Assembly: GCF_002904335.1 (NCBI RefSeq)
Contig: NZ_PPHF01000110.1
Location: 1-64,000 of the forward strand
DNA from: Amycolatopsis sp. CA-126428
GTDB taxonomy: Bacteria; Actinomycetota; Actinomycetes; Mycobacteriales; Pseudonocardiaceae
Direction: 5' to 3'
DNA length: 64,000 nt
Part shown: in pieces, positions 43,587 through 52,426 of the stretch
How the letters are laid out: each line of letters starts with the position of its first letter
Numbering within the stretch: the stretch's first letter is position 1
Translations under genes and position numbers: made by a program
The notes under the pieces: model-generated
Database searches by the model: none
What the model saw: the letters and a program-made list of their open reading frames with translations, nothing else
What the model was told of the DNA's origin: nothing

Positions 43587-43602
43587 TGTGATGTGTATCA
43601 CA
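43587..43602. promoter_or_regulatory. CRP/GlxR-like binding site
   Basis: TGTGATGTGTATCACA is a perfect TGTGA-N6-TCACA palindrome, the form bound by CRP/FNR-family regulators. It lies in the gap between the redox operon (start 43500) and the sigma factor gene (start 43749). Confidence 0.7.
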
Positions 43603-43748
43603 AGACGCATTGTGAACCGGTCCGTGACGACCCACGCCCGCACTGCCTCGAATTGAGGCGTGAAACTAATACATATGGCCTATTAAGTGATTTTGCGCTA
43701 CGCTCCGATGACCCCACGGTCCGCCAGTCAGGTGAGGTTGCGAGCTTT

Positions 43749-44327
43749 ATGGAAGCACCGGGAAGAGAAGGTCGCGGCCACGTCGGCTACGCGTCGTCCG
43801 CGACCGCGGTCGACACCGGCCTCGCCGCGGGAGACGATCTCGTCCCACTGCTCTACAAAGACTTCCGCGCCACCCTGTTTGCGCAGGTCATGAGCCTGAC
43901 CAACCATGATCGACAGTGGACGGAAGACGTGGTGCAGGAGACCATGATCCGCGCCTGGCAGCACTCCGACACGCTCGAACGCGAGCCCGGAATGCTGCGC
44001 GGATGGCTGCTCACGGTGGCCCGGCGGATCGTCATCGACGGCTGGAGGAATCGCCGCGTCCGCCCGCAGGAGGTCGCTCTGGAGATCCCGGAAAACGCCG
44101 AGTCCACGGACCGCACGGACAGCTCGTTAGCCGCGCTAACGATTACTGGGGCATTGCGGGAACTGGACGCCAAATATCAGTCGGTCATCTACGAGACGTA
44201 TCTCGCGGGAAACACCGTTCGACAGGCGGCGGAAATTCTCGGAATTCCCGAGGGAACTGTCAAATCGCGGTTGTACACGGCGATGCGGCAATTGCGGAAG
44301 GCGCTCGGGGAAGTGACGATCCGATGA
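43749..44327 (+). CDS. ECF-type sigma factor with a TTA codon
   Basis: A 192-residue group 4 sigma factor. Region 2 is intact (DVVQETMIRAWQHSDTLERE, GWLLTVARRIVIDGWR), as is region 4 (LDAKYQSVIYETYLAGNTVR, ILGIPEGTVKSRLYTAMRQL). Codon 127 (44127-44129) is TTA, the codon read by the bldA tRNA in streptomycetes. The ATG at 43749 is preceded by GAGG about 10 nt away; the frame stays open upstream without conserved sequence. The anti-sigma gene starts inside its stop. Confidence 0.9.
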   Translation: MEAPGREGRGHVGYASSATAVDTGLAAGDDLVPLLYKDFRATLFAQVMSLTNHDRQWTEDVVQETMIRAWQHSDTLEREPGMLRGWLLTVARRIVIDGWRNRRVRPQEVALEIPENAESTDRTDSSLAALTITGALRELDAKYQSVIYETYLAGNTVRQAAEILGIPEGTVKSRLYTAMRQLRKALGEVTIR

Positions 44328-44731
44328 GGGAGCGGAAGGGGGACGCCGCAGCCTACGGGCTCGGTGTCCACGATGATCCGGAAGAGTTCGAAGCCCACCT
44401 GCTGGGCTGTGCCCGCTGCCGGAGCCGGGTCGCCGGGTTCACCCCGGTGGCCGGCGCACTGGCGGAGGCGGTGCGGCTGGGCTACCTGCCGCCGGGCGAC
44501 GGTGCGGCCCGGCGCCGGAAGTCGGCCGGGGCGGCGGCCCTGCGGGGACCGGTGGCCGGCCCGCTGCTGCTGCTCGCGCTCGGCGTGGCGACGATGGCCC
44601 TCTGCGGGGCCCGGCCGGTCGCGGGGAGGACCCGGTTCGCATCCACTGCGTCCATCGTCTCCCCTGGTCAGGTCGTCGCCGGTACCGGCCGCGGTCCGCG
44701 GTGTCTCCCGCGGTCGGCCGGTTTCCAGTAG
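44324..44731 (+). CDS. zf-HC2 anti-sigma factor
   Basis: A 135-residue protein. The N-terminus carries the ZAS-type zinc motif (HLLGCARCRSRVAGF, CX2C with an upstream His), followed by one membrane span (about 85-105, LLLLALGVATMALCGA) and a short extracytoplasmic tail of about 30 residues. It should hold the ECF sigma inactive at the membrane. The ATG at 44324 overlaps the sigma stop (ATGA). The small outer domain leaves little room for a ligand-binding sensor. Confidence 0.85.
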   Translation: MRERKGDAAAYGLGVHDDPEEFEAHLLGCARCRSRVAGFTPVAGALAEAVRLGYLPPGDGAARRRKSAGAAALRGPVAGPLLLLALGVATMALCGARPVAGRTRFASTASIVSPGQVVAGTGRGPRCLPRSAGFQ

Positions 44732-44747
44732 TCTGCCCCAACCCAAC

Positions 44748-47618
44748 ATGAAAGTCCTTACGGTGGATACCGAAGTAAATCCCGAGCACCCCGCCAGCGG
44801 GGCTTCGGTACCGAAGCGTCCCGCCCCGCGGCTCCCCGGCCGCGAGCCCGAGCTCGGCCGCCTGACCGGGCTCTTCCCGGTCGTGCTGGGCGGCGCGGCC
44901 GCCAGCGCGGTGCTGGCCGGCGAGTTCGGCATGGGCAAGAGCGCCGTCCTGCGGACCGCCGGGGCGCTGGCCGCGAACGCGGGCTTCACCGTCGCGACGG
45001 CCACCGGGTCGCGGCTGGAAAGCCACCTGGCCGGCGGGCTCGTCCGCCAGCTCGCCGACGCGCTCGAAGGGCCGGGGGCGCCCCCGCGACCGCCCGTCGC
45101 CGAGCTGTGCGGCGCGGCCGGCGAGAGCGAAGCGCTCGACCTCTTCTTCCGGATCGTCCGCGACGCGGCCGAGCGGGGTCCGCTGTTCCTCGGCATCGAC
45201 AACATCCACCTGGCCGACGCCTGGTCCATGCGCTGCCTGGCCTACCTCCGCAGCCGCGTGCTCGACCTGCCGGTGCTGCTCGTCCTGACGTCCGTCATCG
45301 GTTATCCCCCGCACCGCGAGGTCGCGCTGCTGGACATGGTGGGGAGCACGCCGGTCACCATCACGCTGAACGGCCTCGGCGACGCGGCCGCGGCGGAGAT
45401 CCTCGGCCTCGCGCCCGGGGAGCTGGCCTCCGCCTGCCGCGAGGCGACCGGCGGCAACCCGGTGCTGCTGCAGGCGCTGCGGCCGCGGCTGCTGCCCGGC
45501 GCGGACCCGCACGAGCTCGGCTCGTCGCTGATCGGGCAGGTGCTCACCACGCGGGTGCAGGAGTTCCCGCACGCGCCGGCCATCCTGCACGCGGCGGCGA
45601 TCCTCGGCGAGGACGCCGGCTTCGACCTGCTGGCCCGGCTGGCCGGTGTCGACGAGCTCGACGCGCTGCAGGCGATCGACACCCTGGTCCGGCTGCACGT
45701 ACTGAACAACAGCGACCAGCCGACGCTGACCTACTCGTTCGTCCGCAACTCCCTGCTGAAGGACATGCCGCAGACCACCCGGGCGGTCAACCACTCCCGG
45801 GCGGCGAAGCTGCTGACGGAGGCGGGGGCGCCGCCCGAGCGCGTGGCCGCCCACCTGCTGGAAGCGACGTCGATCCGGATCCCGTGGGCGGTGGACGTGC
45901 TGCGGCTGAGCGCGCGCGACGCGGTGTTCTCCGGGCGGTCCGAGCTGGCCGCCCGGCACCTGCGCCGGGCGCTGGAGGAGCGGCTGACCTCGGGGCGCCG
46001 GATGGCCGTGCTGCTGCAGCTCGCGCACGCGGAGTTCCAGTTCGACCCGCCCGGCGCCGCGAAGCGGGTGCGGGAAGCCGTCGACACCGTGGGCAACCGC
46101 GAGACGGCCGCGTACATCGCCACGGCGATGCTGCTGTCGCTCTGCGGCGGCCAGGACGCCCGGCTCGGGATCAGCGCGGCGGGCCAGATCGCGGCGCGGC
46201 TCGACGCGGGCGGGCCGGACGCCGTGTGGCCGCTGCTGTGCATGACCTACCTCGCCGAGGCCGGCAGCCGGCTCGGCCCGCCCCCGGAGTTCCGCGACTT
46301 CGAGGAGCAGTGGGCGCCGCTGACCGACCCGGCGGCCCAGCGCAGCCGCTCGGCGCTGCTGGCCCTGGACGCCGTCCGCAGCGGCGAGTCGGCGCCGGAC
46401 GCCGTCGGGCACTTCGCGGACGCGCTGAGCCAGGCCGGGGCGCCGCCGCGCGCCGGCGCCCCCGACAGCCCGAGCCCCCGAAGGCTGAACAGCGACGACG
46501 GCGGCGAGCTGTTCGAGCAGCACTACTTCTTCACGCTGGCCACCGCGGTGCTCGCGGACGAGCCGGCGCACGTCGACCGGCTGTGCCGGGTCCTCGACGT
46601 CGAGCGCGAGCCGTGGGACGTGCACGTGCCGCACGGGGCGCTGCCCACCCTGGCCCGCGGGATCGCGCTGCAGGCCAGCGGCGACCTGCAGCGGGCGAGC
46701 GTGCACTTCGAGTCCCTGCTGCGCCGCTTCGACGAGCGCGGCGGGACGACGACCTGCCCGGTCGGCGTGCTGTGCGCGGCGAAGCTCGTCGAGTGCTGGG
46801 TGGACCTCGGCCGGTTCGAGGCGGCGACGTCCCTGCTGGACCGGATGGACTTCGTCGCGAGCCAGGGCCTGTTCACGCACACGTACCTCCTGTACGCGCG
46901 GGGCCGCCTGCGCGTCGCGACGGGGTACACGCGTTTCGGGTTCGAGGACCTCCTCAGCTGCGGGCGGCGCCTGGCGCACCACGGCATGCGGTTCCCGGGG
47001 TTCGTGCCGTGGCGGGCGCACGCGGCCCGGGCGGCGCTGGCCCTCGGCCAGACCGACGACGCGGCCCGCCTGGCCGAAGAGGACATCAACGCCTCGGCCC
47101 GCTGGGGCGCGGCGCGCCCACTGGGCACGGCGCTCACGACGCTGGGGCTGGTCCGCGAGGACGACGAGGCCGAGCGGGCGCTGCAGAAGGCGATCACGAC
47201 ACTGCGATCGTCCCCGGCCCGCCTGCAGCTGGCGACGGCCCTGACGGAGCTCGGCACGCTGCAGTCCCGGCACGGCCAGTCCGAAAAGGCCATCGAAACG
47301 CTCCGGCAGGCGGTGGAGCTGAGCGAGCAGTGCGGAGCGCGCCCACTGGCCCGCCGGGCGGCGGAGGAGCTGCGGTCCTCGCGGCGCGCGCTGACGCCGG
47401 CGAAGGACAACGAGCACGGGCTGACCCGGCAGGAGAACCGCATCGCGGTGATGGCGGCCCAGGGACTGACCAACCGCGAGATCGCCACGGCCCTGCACCT
47501 GACGCGGCGGACGGTGGAGCTGCACCTGTCCGGGGCGTACCGGAAGCTCGGGATTCCCGGGCGGGCGGAGCTCGGTGGGGCGCTGGCGAAGTCTTCGCAG
47601 CGGGTGGATGGTCGCTGA
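44748..47618 (+). CDS. LuxR-family regulator with AAA ATPase domain (LAL type)
   Basis: A 956-residue large ATP-binding LuxR regulator. The P-loop is LAGEFGMGKSAVL, close to the N-terminus, with a Walker B-like GPLFLGIDNIHLADAW. A long helical TPR-like middle follows, and the C-terminal LuxR helix-turn-helix (LTRQENRIAVMAAQGLTNRE then IATALHLTRRTVELHLS). Such proteins activate secondary-metabolite or maltose-type regulons. The ATG at 44748 starts 16 nt after the anti-sigma stop, so it may belong to the same transcript. No ribosome site is clear. Confidence 0.88.
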   Translation: MKVLTVDTEVNPEHPASGASVPKRPAPRLPGREPELGRLTGLFPVVLGGAAASAVLAGEFGMGKSAVLRTAGALAANAGFTVATATGSRLESHLAGGLVRQLADALEGPGAPPRPPVAELCGAAGESEALDLFFRIVRDAAERGPLFLGIDNIHLADAWSMRCLAYLRSRVLDLPVLLVLTSVIGYPPHREVALLDMVGSTPVTITLNGLGDAAAAEILGLAPGELASACREATGGNPVLLQALRPRLLPGADPHELGSSLIGQVLTTRVQEFPHAPAILHAAAILGEDAGFDLLARLAGVDELDALQAIDTLVRLHVLNNSDQPTLTYSFVRNSLLKDMPQTTRAVNHSRAAKLLTEAGAPPERVAAHLLEATSIRIPWAVDVLRLSARDAVFSGRSELAARHLRRALEERLTSGRRMAVLLQLAHAEFQFDPPGAAKRVREAVDTVGNRETAAYIATAMLLSLCGGQDARLGISAAGQIAARLDAGGPDAVWPLLCMTYLAEAGSRLGPPPEFRDFEEQWAPLTDPAAQRSRSALLALDAVRSGESAPDAVGHFADALSQAGAPPRAGAPDSPSPRRLNSDDGGELFEQHYFFTLATAVLADEPAHVDRLCRVLDVEREPWDVHVPHGALPTLARGIALQASGDLQRASVHFESLLRRFDERGGTTTCPVGVLCAAKLVECWVDLGRFEAATSLLDRMDFVASQGLFTHTYLLYARGRLRVATGYTRFGFEDLLSCGRRLAHHGMRFPGFVPWRAHAARAALALGQTDDAARLAEEDINASARWGAARPLGTALTTLGLVREDDEAERALQKAITTLRSSPARLQLATALTELGTLQSRHGQSEKAIETLRQAVELSEQCGARPLARRAAEELRSSRRALTPAKDNEHGLTRQENRIAVMAAQGLTNREIATALHLTRRTVELHLSGAYRKLGIPGRAELGGALAKSSQRVDGR

Positions 47619-48010
47619 CCCGTTTCCGGGATCCGCAAGCTCGACCAGTGCGGCACGCGGACGAGTGCCGAGCTGTTCCAGGACCCCGCAGGCTCGGCCG
47701 ATGCAGCACCCCGGCGCTGAGCCTGAGGCAGCGTAGGGCTGCGGGCACGGCGGCAAGCGCGAGCGGGCGCTGAACCGTCCCCGGACCCCGCAAGCCTGGC
47801 CGCGCAGCCCGCGGAGGCCCCCTGAGCCAAGGCCGCGCAGCCCCCGGAGATCCGCTGAGCCAAGGCCGCGCAAGGTCGCAGTTCGGCCCGCACTTCGGCC
47901 CACCGCTTCGGGCAGCTATGTCCAGTTTGGACTCCCGCCCGCGGGGGCGCCCCCGTCTTCCACACTACCCGGCAGCACCGACAGAACCGGGCCGCAGTTA
48001 GCGTGAACGC
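47619..48010. other. 392-bp gap with 33-bp repeats
   Basis: GGCCGCGCA recurs at 47798, 47831 and 47864, exactly 33 bp apart, within units ending in CTGAGCC. Only two to three copies exist. Further left are CCCCGCA(G/A)G(C) sequences of similar kind. The last 30 bases hold the permease promoter. No gene is seen. Confidence 0.6.
47999..48004 (+). promoter_or_regulatory. -10 box of a probable leaderless promoter (permease)
   Basis: TAGCGT, with 6 nt before the GTG at 48011. No ribosome site in the gap. Confidence 0.45.
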
Positions 48011-49252
48011 GTGAACATCCTCGCGGGCGCGGCCAGCCTGCTGCTCCTGGCCGGTGTGCTCGTCTTCGCCATCGTCCGGCCGCGGGGGTGGCCGGAAGCC
48101 GTCGCCGCCGTGCCGGCCGCCGGGGTCGTGCTCCTGCTCGGGCTCGTGCCGCCCGCCGCCGCCGGGGCGCGGGCCGTGGAAATCCTGCCCACTCTCGGCT
48201 TTCTCGCCGCGATTCTGCTTTTGTCCTTTTTGGCCAGTGTCGACGGCGTCTTCACCTGGCTCGGCAACCGGCTTGCCGAGGCGTGTCACGGCCGGCCGCG
48301 GCGGCTGCTCGTCCTCACCTTTGCCGCCGCCGCCGGGGTCACCGCGATCCTCAGCCTGGACGCCACCGTCGTGCTGCTCACCCCGGTGGTGCTCGCCACC
48401 GCCGGCAGCCTCGAGCTCCCCGCGCGGCCGCACGTCTACGCCTGCGCGCACCTGGCCAACTCGGCGTCGACGCTGCTGCCGGTGTCCAACCTGACGAACC
48501 TACTGGCCTTCGCCGCCTCCGGGCTGACCTTCGCCGGGTTCACCGCGCTGATGGCGTTGCCGTGGCTGGTCACGATCGCCGTCGAGCTGGTCGTGTTCCT
48601 GTGGTTCTTCAAGACCGACCTGCGGCCGCGCGAGACGCCCGAACCGCGCCAGCACCTCGAGACGCCGACCTTCGCCCTCGTCATCCTCGGGCTCACGCTC
48701 GCCGGGTTCGCGGTCGGGCAGTTGGGGCACGTCGAGCCGGTCTGGATCGCCGCGCTGGCGGCGCTCATCCTCGGTGTGCGGGCGGTGGCGCGGGGCAAGA
48801 TCCGGCCGTGGCGGCTGGTCACCGAGGCGGCGCCGCAGCTGTGCCTGTTCGTGCTGGGCCTGGCCGTCGTGGTCGAGGCCGTGTCGGAGCACGTCCTCGG
48901 CGGGGTGCTCCGCGAGGTCCTGCCGTCCGCGACCGGCCTGGTCGACCTGCTGGTGGCCGCGGGCGTGGCGGCGCTGCTGGCCAACCTGGTCAACAACCTG
49001 CCGGCCACGCTCATCCTGCTGTCGGTGCTCGGCCCGCACCCGGCGCCCGGCGTACTGCTGGCGGTGCTGCTCGGCGTCAACATCGGCCCGAACGCGACCT
49101 ACCTCGGCTCACTGGCGACCCTGCTGTGGCGCCGGACGCTCCCGAAGCCGCCCTCGCCGAGGACCTTCCACGCCCTGGGGGCGCTCACGACCCCGCTGAG
49201 CCTGGCCGCGGCGACCGTCGCGCTCTGGCTGAGCCTCGGGTTCGCGACCTGA
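48011..49252 (+). CDS. SLC13/ArsB-type membrane permease
   Basis: A 413-residue protein with about eleven membrane helices of the ion transporter superfamily. The repeated hairpin motifs are visible in each half: LDATVVLLTPVVLATA with NSASTLLPVSNLTNLLAF, and NLVNNLPATLILLSVLG with NIGPNATYLGSLATLLW. The last two match ArsB/NhaD-type carriers. The substrate could be arsenite, sodium or a dicarboxylate; no ars genes are next to it. The start is GTG 48011, leaderless by the box 6 nt upstream. Confidence 0.85.
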   Translation: MNILAGAASLLLLAGVLVFAIVRPRGWPEAVAAVPAAGVVLLLGLVPPAAAGARAVEILPTLGFLAAILLLSFLASVDGVFTWLGNRLAEACHGRPRRLLVLTFAAAAGVTAILSLDATVVLLTPVVLATAGSLELPARPHVYACAHLANSASTLLPVSNLTNLLAFAASGLTFAGFTALMALPWLVTIAVELVVFLWFFKTDLRPRETPEPRQHLETPTFALVILGLTLAGFAVGQLGHVEPVWIAALAALILGVRAVARGKIRPWRLVTEAAPQLCLFVLGLAVVVEAVSEHVLGGVLREVLPSATGLVDLLVAAGVAALLANLVNNLPATLILLSVLGPHPAPGVLLAVLLGVNIGPNATYLGSLATLLWRRTLPKPPSPRTFHALGALTTPLSLAAATVALWLSLGFAT

Positions 49253-49264
49253 CGGCGACCGGCC

Positions 49265-51007
49265 TCAGCTGGGCGTCGTGATCGTCTGGCCCGGCTTCAT
49301 CGTCGCGCCGCAGTCGTCCAGCGGGCCGCCGAAACGGTCCGCCGCCACGGCCGGGATCGTCTTCGCCGCGTACTCCTGGGCCGCCTTCAGCTTCGCCGGG
49401 TCCGTCACCGCGTCGCGCCGGACCCAGTCGCCGTTGCGGAGGCCCTCGATCGGGGAGCTGTAGATCAGCACGTAGTCGCGGTCGAGGCGGGGGTCCAGCG
49501 CAATCCCGTTGCCCGCCGCCCAGGGGCCCCACGAGTGGATGAACGTCGGCTTGACCGTGTCGAACACGTAGTTGCGCAGGCCCGCCAGGTCGTTCTCGTG
49601 CACCAGGTCGGCGATCGGCTTGTTCACCAGGCCGGCCATGTCGACCAGCTCGAGCCGGCTGGTCATCGACGAGCCGCCGAGGTCGGGCAGCAGCAGCGAC
49701 GCCTTCCGCACGCCGAGGATGTCGGCGTAGGTGTTGAAGCCGCGGCCGAAGCGGTCGGCCACCAGGCACGCCGTGATGTTCGGGTTCTTCGCGAACTTGT
49801 CCGCCGCGGCCGCGAACCCGATGGCCGACGGGACGAACGCGCCCACCAGCACCACGACGACGCCGACGCGCAGCAGCGCCCGCCGGTGGCGCAGCAGCTC
49901 ACCGGCCGAAAGCGTGCCCGCGAGGACCGCCAGCGGCCAGATCGGGCTGGCGAACCGGTGCTGGTACATCCAGTCGGCGACCATCACGCCGTAGGCGACG
50001 ATCCCGAGCCCCAGCGGCACCAGCAGCGCGATCAGCGGACGCCGCCACGGCGCCTTGACCAGCGCGAACACGATCACCAGCGCCAGCGCGACCACGCCGG
50101 CCCAGCCCGCGTAGCCGACCAGCTCGAACGGCCGCTTCAGTGCGTCGAACCCCGGCAGGCCCTGCTGCTTCGCCACCGAAGGGTTGGCCAGCAGCCGTCC
50201 GAACTCCGAGTGCCGCCAGACGACGTACGCGCCGAACGGCACGGCGAACGCCGCCACCGACAGCAGCGCGAGCCGGAAGCTCTTCCAGAACAGCCCGGAC
50301 CGCAGCAGGAACAGCGCCGCCAGCGGGTACGCGCCCGCGTAGATCAGGCCTTCCGGGCGGGTCAGCGCGGCGAACGCGACCAGCACCCCGGCCCACAGCG
50401 CGACCTTCGGCGTCAGCAGCTTGTCCCGCCGCACCGACACGAACAGCGTCACGCCCAGCGTCACGACGACGAACGCGAACAGCGAGTTCTCCAGGCCGGA
50501 CACGACCCAGATGACGTACGACGGGATCGTCGCCAGCGTCAGGCCGACGACCAGCGTGGCCAGCCACGCGAAGCGGGTGAAGATCTGCTTCGCGGCGATG
50601 TGGCAGGCCGTCAGGACGCCGCCGGTGAACAGCAGGCCCAGCGCCTTCGGGAACAACACGTAGTCCGGGAGGCCGAAGAGGGCGCCGTGGTCGAAGAGGC
50701 CGACGAGCTTGCCGAGGCCGAGCAGCACCATCCACGTCGGGTCGGAGAAGCCCTCGACCGGCGGCGCGCCCGGCTGCAGCACCGGGCCGAGGCCGTCGGC
50801 GAAGCTGCGGGCGTAGGAGAAGGTGATGGCGGCGTCGTCGACGATCCAGTGGCCGTAGCGGGTCGCGTGGACGGCGACGGCCGCGACACCGGCGAGCACG
50901 GCCAGCACCGGCGCCAGGCGCGCGCCCCAGCCGCGGGTGGCCGTGGTGGTGGCCGGGTCCTCGGGGACGTCGCTCGGGGAGGTCTCGGTGAGTGCGCTAG
51001 CCGTCAT
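49265..51007 (-). CDS. GT-C glycosyltransferase, AftB-like
   Basis: A 580-residue membrane protein with about ten helices and a C-terminal extracytoplasmic domain of about 180 residues. The first outer loop has the DD motif typical of GT-C enzymes (HWIVDDAAITFSYARSFADG) and VEGFSDPTWMVLLG, both much like mycobacterial AftB, which adds terminal arabinofuranose to cell-wall arabinan. Polyprenyl-linked sugar donors are expected. The ATG at 51007 has GAGGAC just upstream. It is alone on its strand between the permease (convergent) and the RNase H gene. Confidence 0.78.
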   Translation of the reverse strand: MTASALTETSPSDVPEDPATTTATRGWGARLAPVLAVLAGVAAVAVHATRYGHWIVDDAAITFSYARSFADGLGPVLQPGAPPVEGFSDPTWMVLLGLGKLVGLFDHGALFGLPDYVLFPKALGLLFTGGVLTACHIAAKQIFTRFAWLATLVVGLTLATIPSYVIWVVSGLENSLFAFVVVTLGVTLFVSVRRDKLLTPKVALWAGVLVAFAALTRPEGLIYAGAYPLAALFLLRSGLFWKSFRLALLSVAAFAVPFGAYVVWRHSEFGRLLANPSVAKQQGLPGFDALKRPFELVGYAGWAGVVALALVIVFALVKAPWRRPLIALLVPLGLGIVAYGVMVADWMYQHRFASPIWPLAVLAGTLSAGELLRHRRALLRVGVVVVLVGAFVPSAIGFAAAADKFAKNPNITACLVADRFGRGFNTYADILGVRKASLLLPDLGGSSMTSRLELVDMAGLVNKPIADLVHENDLAGLRNYVFDTVKPTFIHSWGPWAAGNGIALDPRLDRDYVLIYSSPIEGLRNGDWVRRDAVTDPAKLKAAQEYAAKTIPAVAADRFGGPLDDCGATMKPGQTITTPS

Positions 51008-51205
51008 GTCCTCGTCACTGTTCCGCCCGCAGGCTTCTGCCGGTGGGATACGCGCGAGCCGGCGCCCCCTTGCTGGACCCGGAGGCCGGACCCGACACCG
51101 CGGCGACGCGGTCGAGACACTGTAGCCAATACCCCATCCGGGGTCCGCCAGGCGTCGGGGTCGAGCGTGATCCGCCCCACACTTCGGTGAATATCCCGGC
51201 GCCGG

Positions 51206-52426
51206 TCAGGCCAGGTGCGAGGTGTCGTTGACGAGGCGGACCGACGCGTTCCCATCGGGGTAGAACTCGACGATCGACAGCGACGCCAGGTCCAGGTGCA
51301 GCCGGAACAGCAGCTGCGGACCGGCGTCGAGGCCCATCCGGAGCAGGGTCTTGATCGGCGTCACGTGGCTGACCAGCACCAACGTCCGGCCGCCGTGCTC
51401 GGCGATGAGCTCGTCGCGGGCCTTGCGGACGCGCCGGTGGACGACCTCGAAGCTCTCTCCGCCGGGCGGCGCCACCGCGCTGTCGCCCAGCCAGGAGCGG
51501 TGCAGGGCGGGGTCGCGGTCGGCCGCTTCGGCGAACGTCAGGCCTTCCCACTCGCCGAAGTCGGTCTCGATCAGACCGGGGTGGGTCTCGACGCGGCCGC
51601 CGAGCGCGTCGGCGACGGCCTGCGCTGTTTGCTTCGTGCGGGTGAGCGGCGAGGAGACGATCGGGACAGCTTCGCCGTCGACGACCAGGCCCTCCATCGC
51701 GGCCAGCCGTTTCGCGGCCGCGGCGGCCTGCGTGCGGCCCAGTTCGGTCAGCGGGACGTCGCCGCGGCCGGAGTAGCGGCGCAGTGCCGACATCTCGGTC
51801 TGGCCGTGGCGCAGCAGGAGCAGCCGGGTCGGGGTGCCCTGGGCACCGGTCCAGGGCACGGCCGACCGGTCGGGCTTGCGGGTCGGCAGCTTCGGCGCGG
51901 TGGCTTCCGGGACACCGGACTCGCGTTCGGCCGCGGCGGGTCCGCGAACGCCGGTCTGCCGGGCGACCCGGCCGGCCCGGCCGGCCGTGGCGGCGCCGGG
52001 GCGGCCGGCGGCGGGCTTGCCGGTCGCCGCGTCCATGGCCTCGTTGGCCAACCGGTCGGCGTGGGAGTTCTGCGCGCGCGGGATCCACTCGTACTTGACG
52101 CGGGAGAAGCCCCCGGCCAGCTCCTTGGCCCGCTCGGCCAGCGGCTGCATGTCCGGGTGCTTGATCTTCCAGCGCCCGGACATCTGCTCCACCACGAGCT
52201 TCGAGTCCATCCGGACGTCCACAGTGGACGCACCGACCTCGGCCGCGGCGGCCAGGCCGGCGATCAAGCCGTTGTATTCGGCGACGTTGTTGGTGACGAC
52301 CCCGAGACTTTCCTTGCGCTCGGCGAGGACCTGGCCATCGCTGTCCTTCACCACGGCGCCGTAGCCGGCGGGACCGGGGTTGCCCCGTGAGCCGCCGTCG
52401 GCTTCGACCACGACATGCGACGTCAC
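51206..52426 (-). CDS. bifunctional RNase H / histidine-phosphatase (Rv2228c-like)
   Basis: A 406-residue fusion. Residues 1-135 are an RNase HI (VVVEADGGSRGNPGPAGYG, then NVAEYNGLIAGL, MDSKLVVEQMSG and HADRLANEAMD, which supply the acidic residues). A Pro/Ala-rich linker leads to a phosphoglycerate-mutase-type phosphatase with LLLLRHGQTEMS and VLVSHVTPIKTLL, the alpha-ribazole phosphatase type. M. tuberculosis Rv2228c has the same two domains. The GTG at 52426 overlaps the upstream zinc-ribbon stop (GTGA). Confidence 0.92.
   Translation of the reverse strand: MTSHVVVEADGGSRGNPGPAGYGAVVKDSDGQVLAERKESLGVVTNNVAEYNGLIAGLAAAAEVGASTVDVRMDSKLVVEQMSGRWKIKHPDMQPLAERAKELAGGFSRVKYEWIPRAQNSHADRLANEAMDAATGKPAAGRPGAATAGRAGRVARQTGVRGPAAAERESGVPEATAPKLPTRKPDRSAVPWTGAQGTPTRLLLLRHGQTEMSALRRYSGRGDVPLTELGRTQAAAAAKRLAAMEGLVVDGEAVPIVSSPLTRTKQTAQAVADALGGRVETHPGLIETDFGEWEGLTFAEAADRDPALHRSWLGDSAVAPPGGESFEVVHRRVRKARDELIAEHGGRTLVLVSHVTPIKTLLRMGLDAGPQLLFRLHLDLASLSIVEFYPDGNASVRLVNDTSHLA

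Noticed and set aside
45107-47773. Long overlapping frames opposite or beside the LuxR ATPase gene
   Set aside because: Arg/Ala/Gly-rich shadow translations without motifs; the LuxR frame carries P-loop and HTH.
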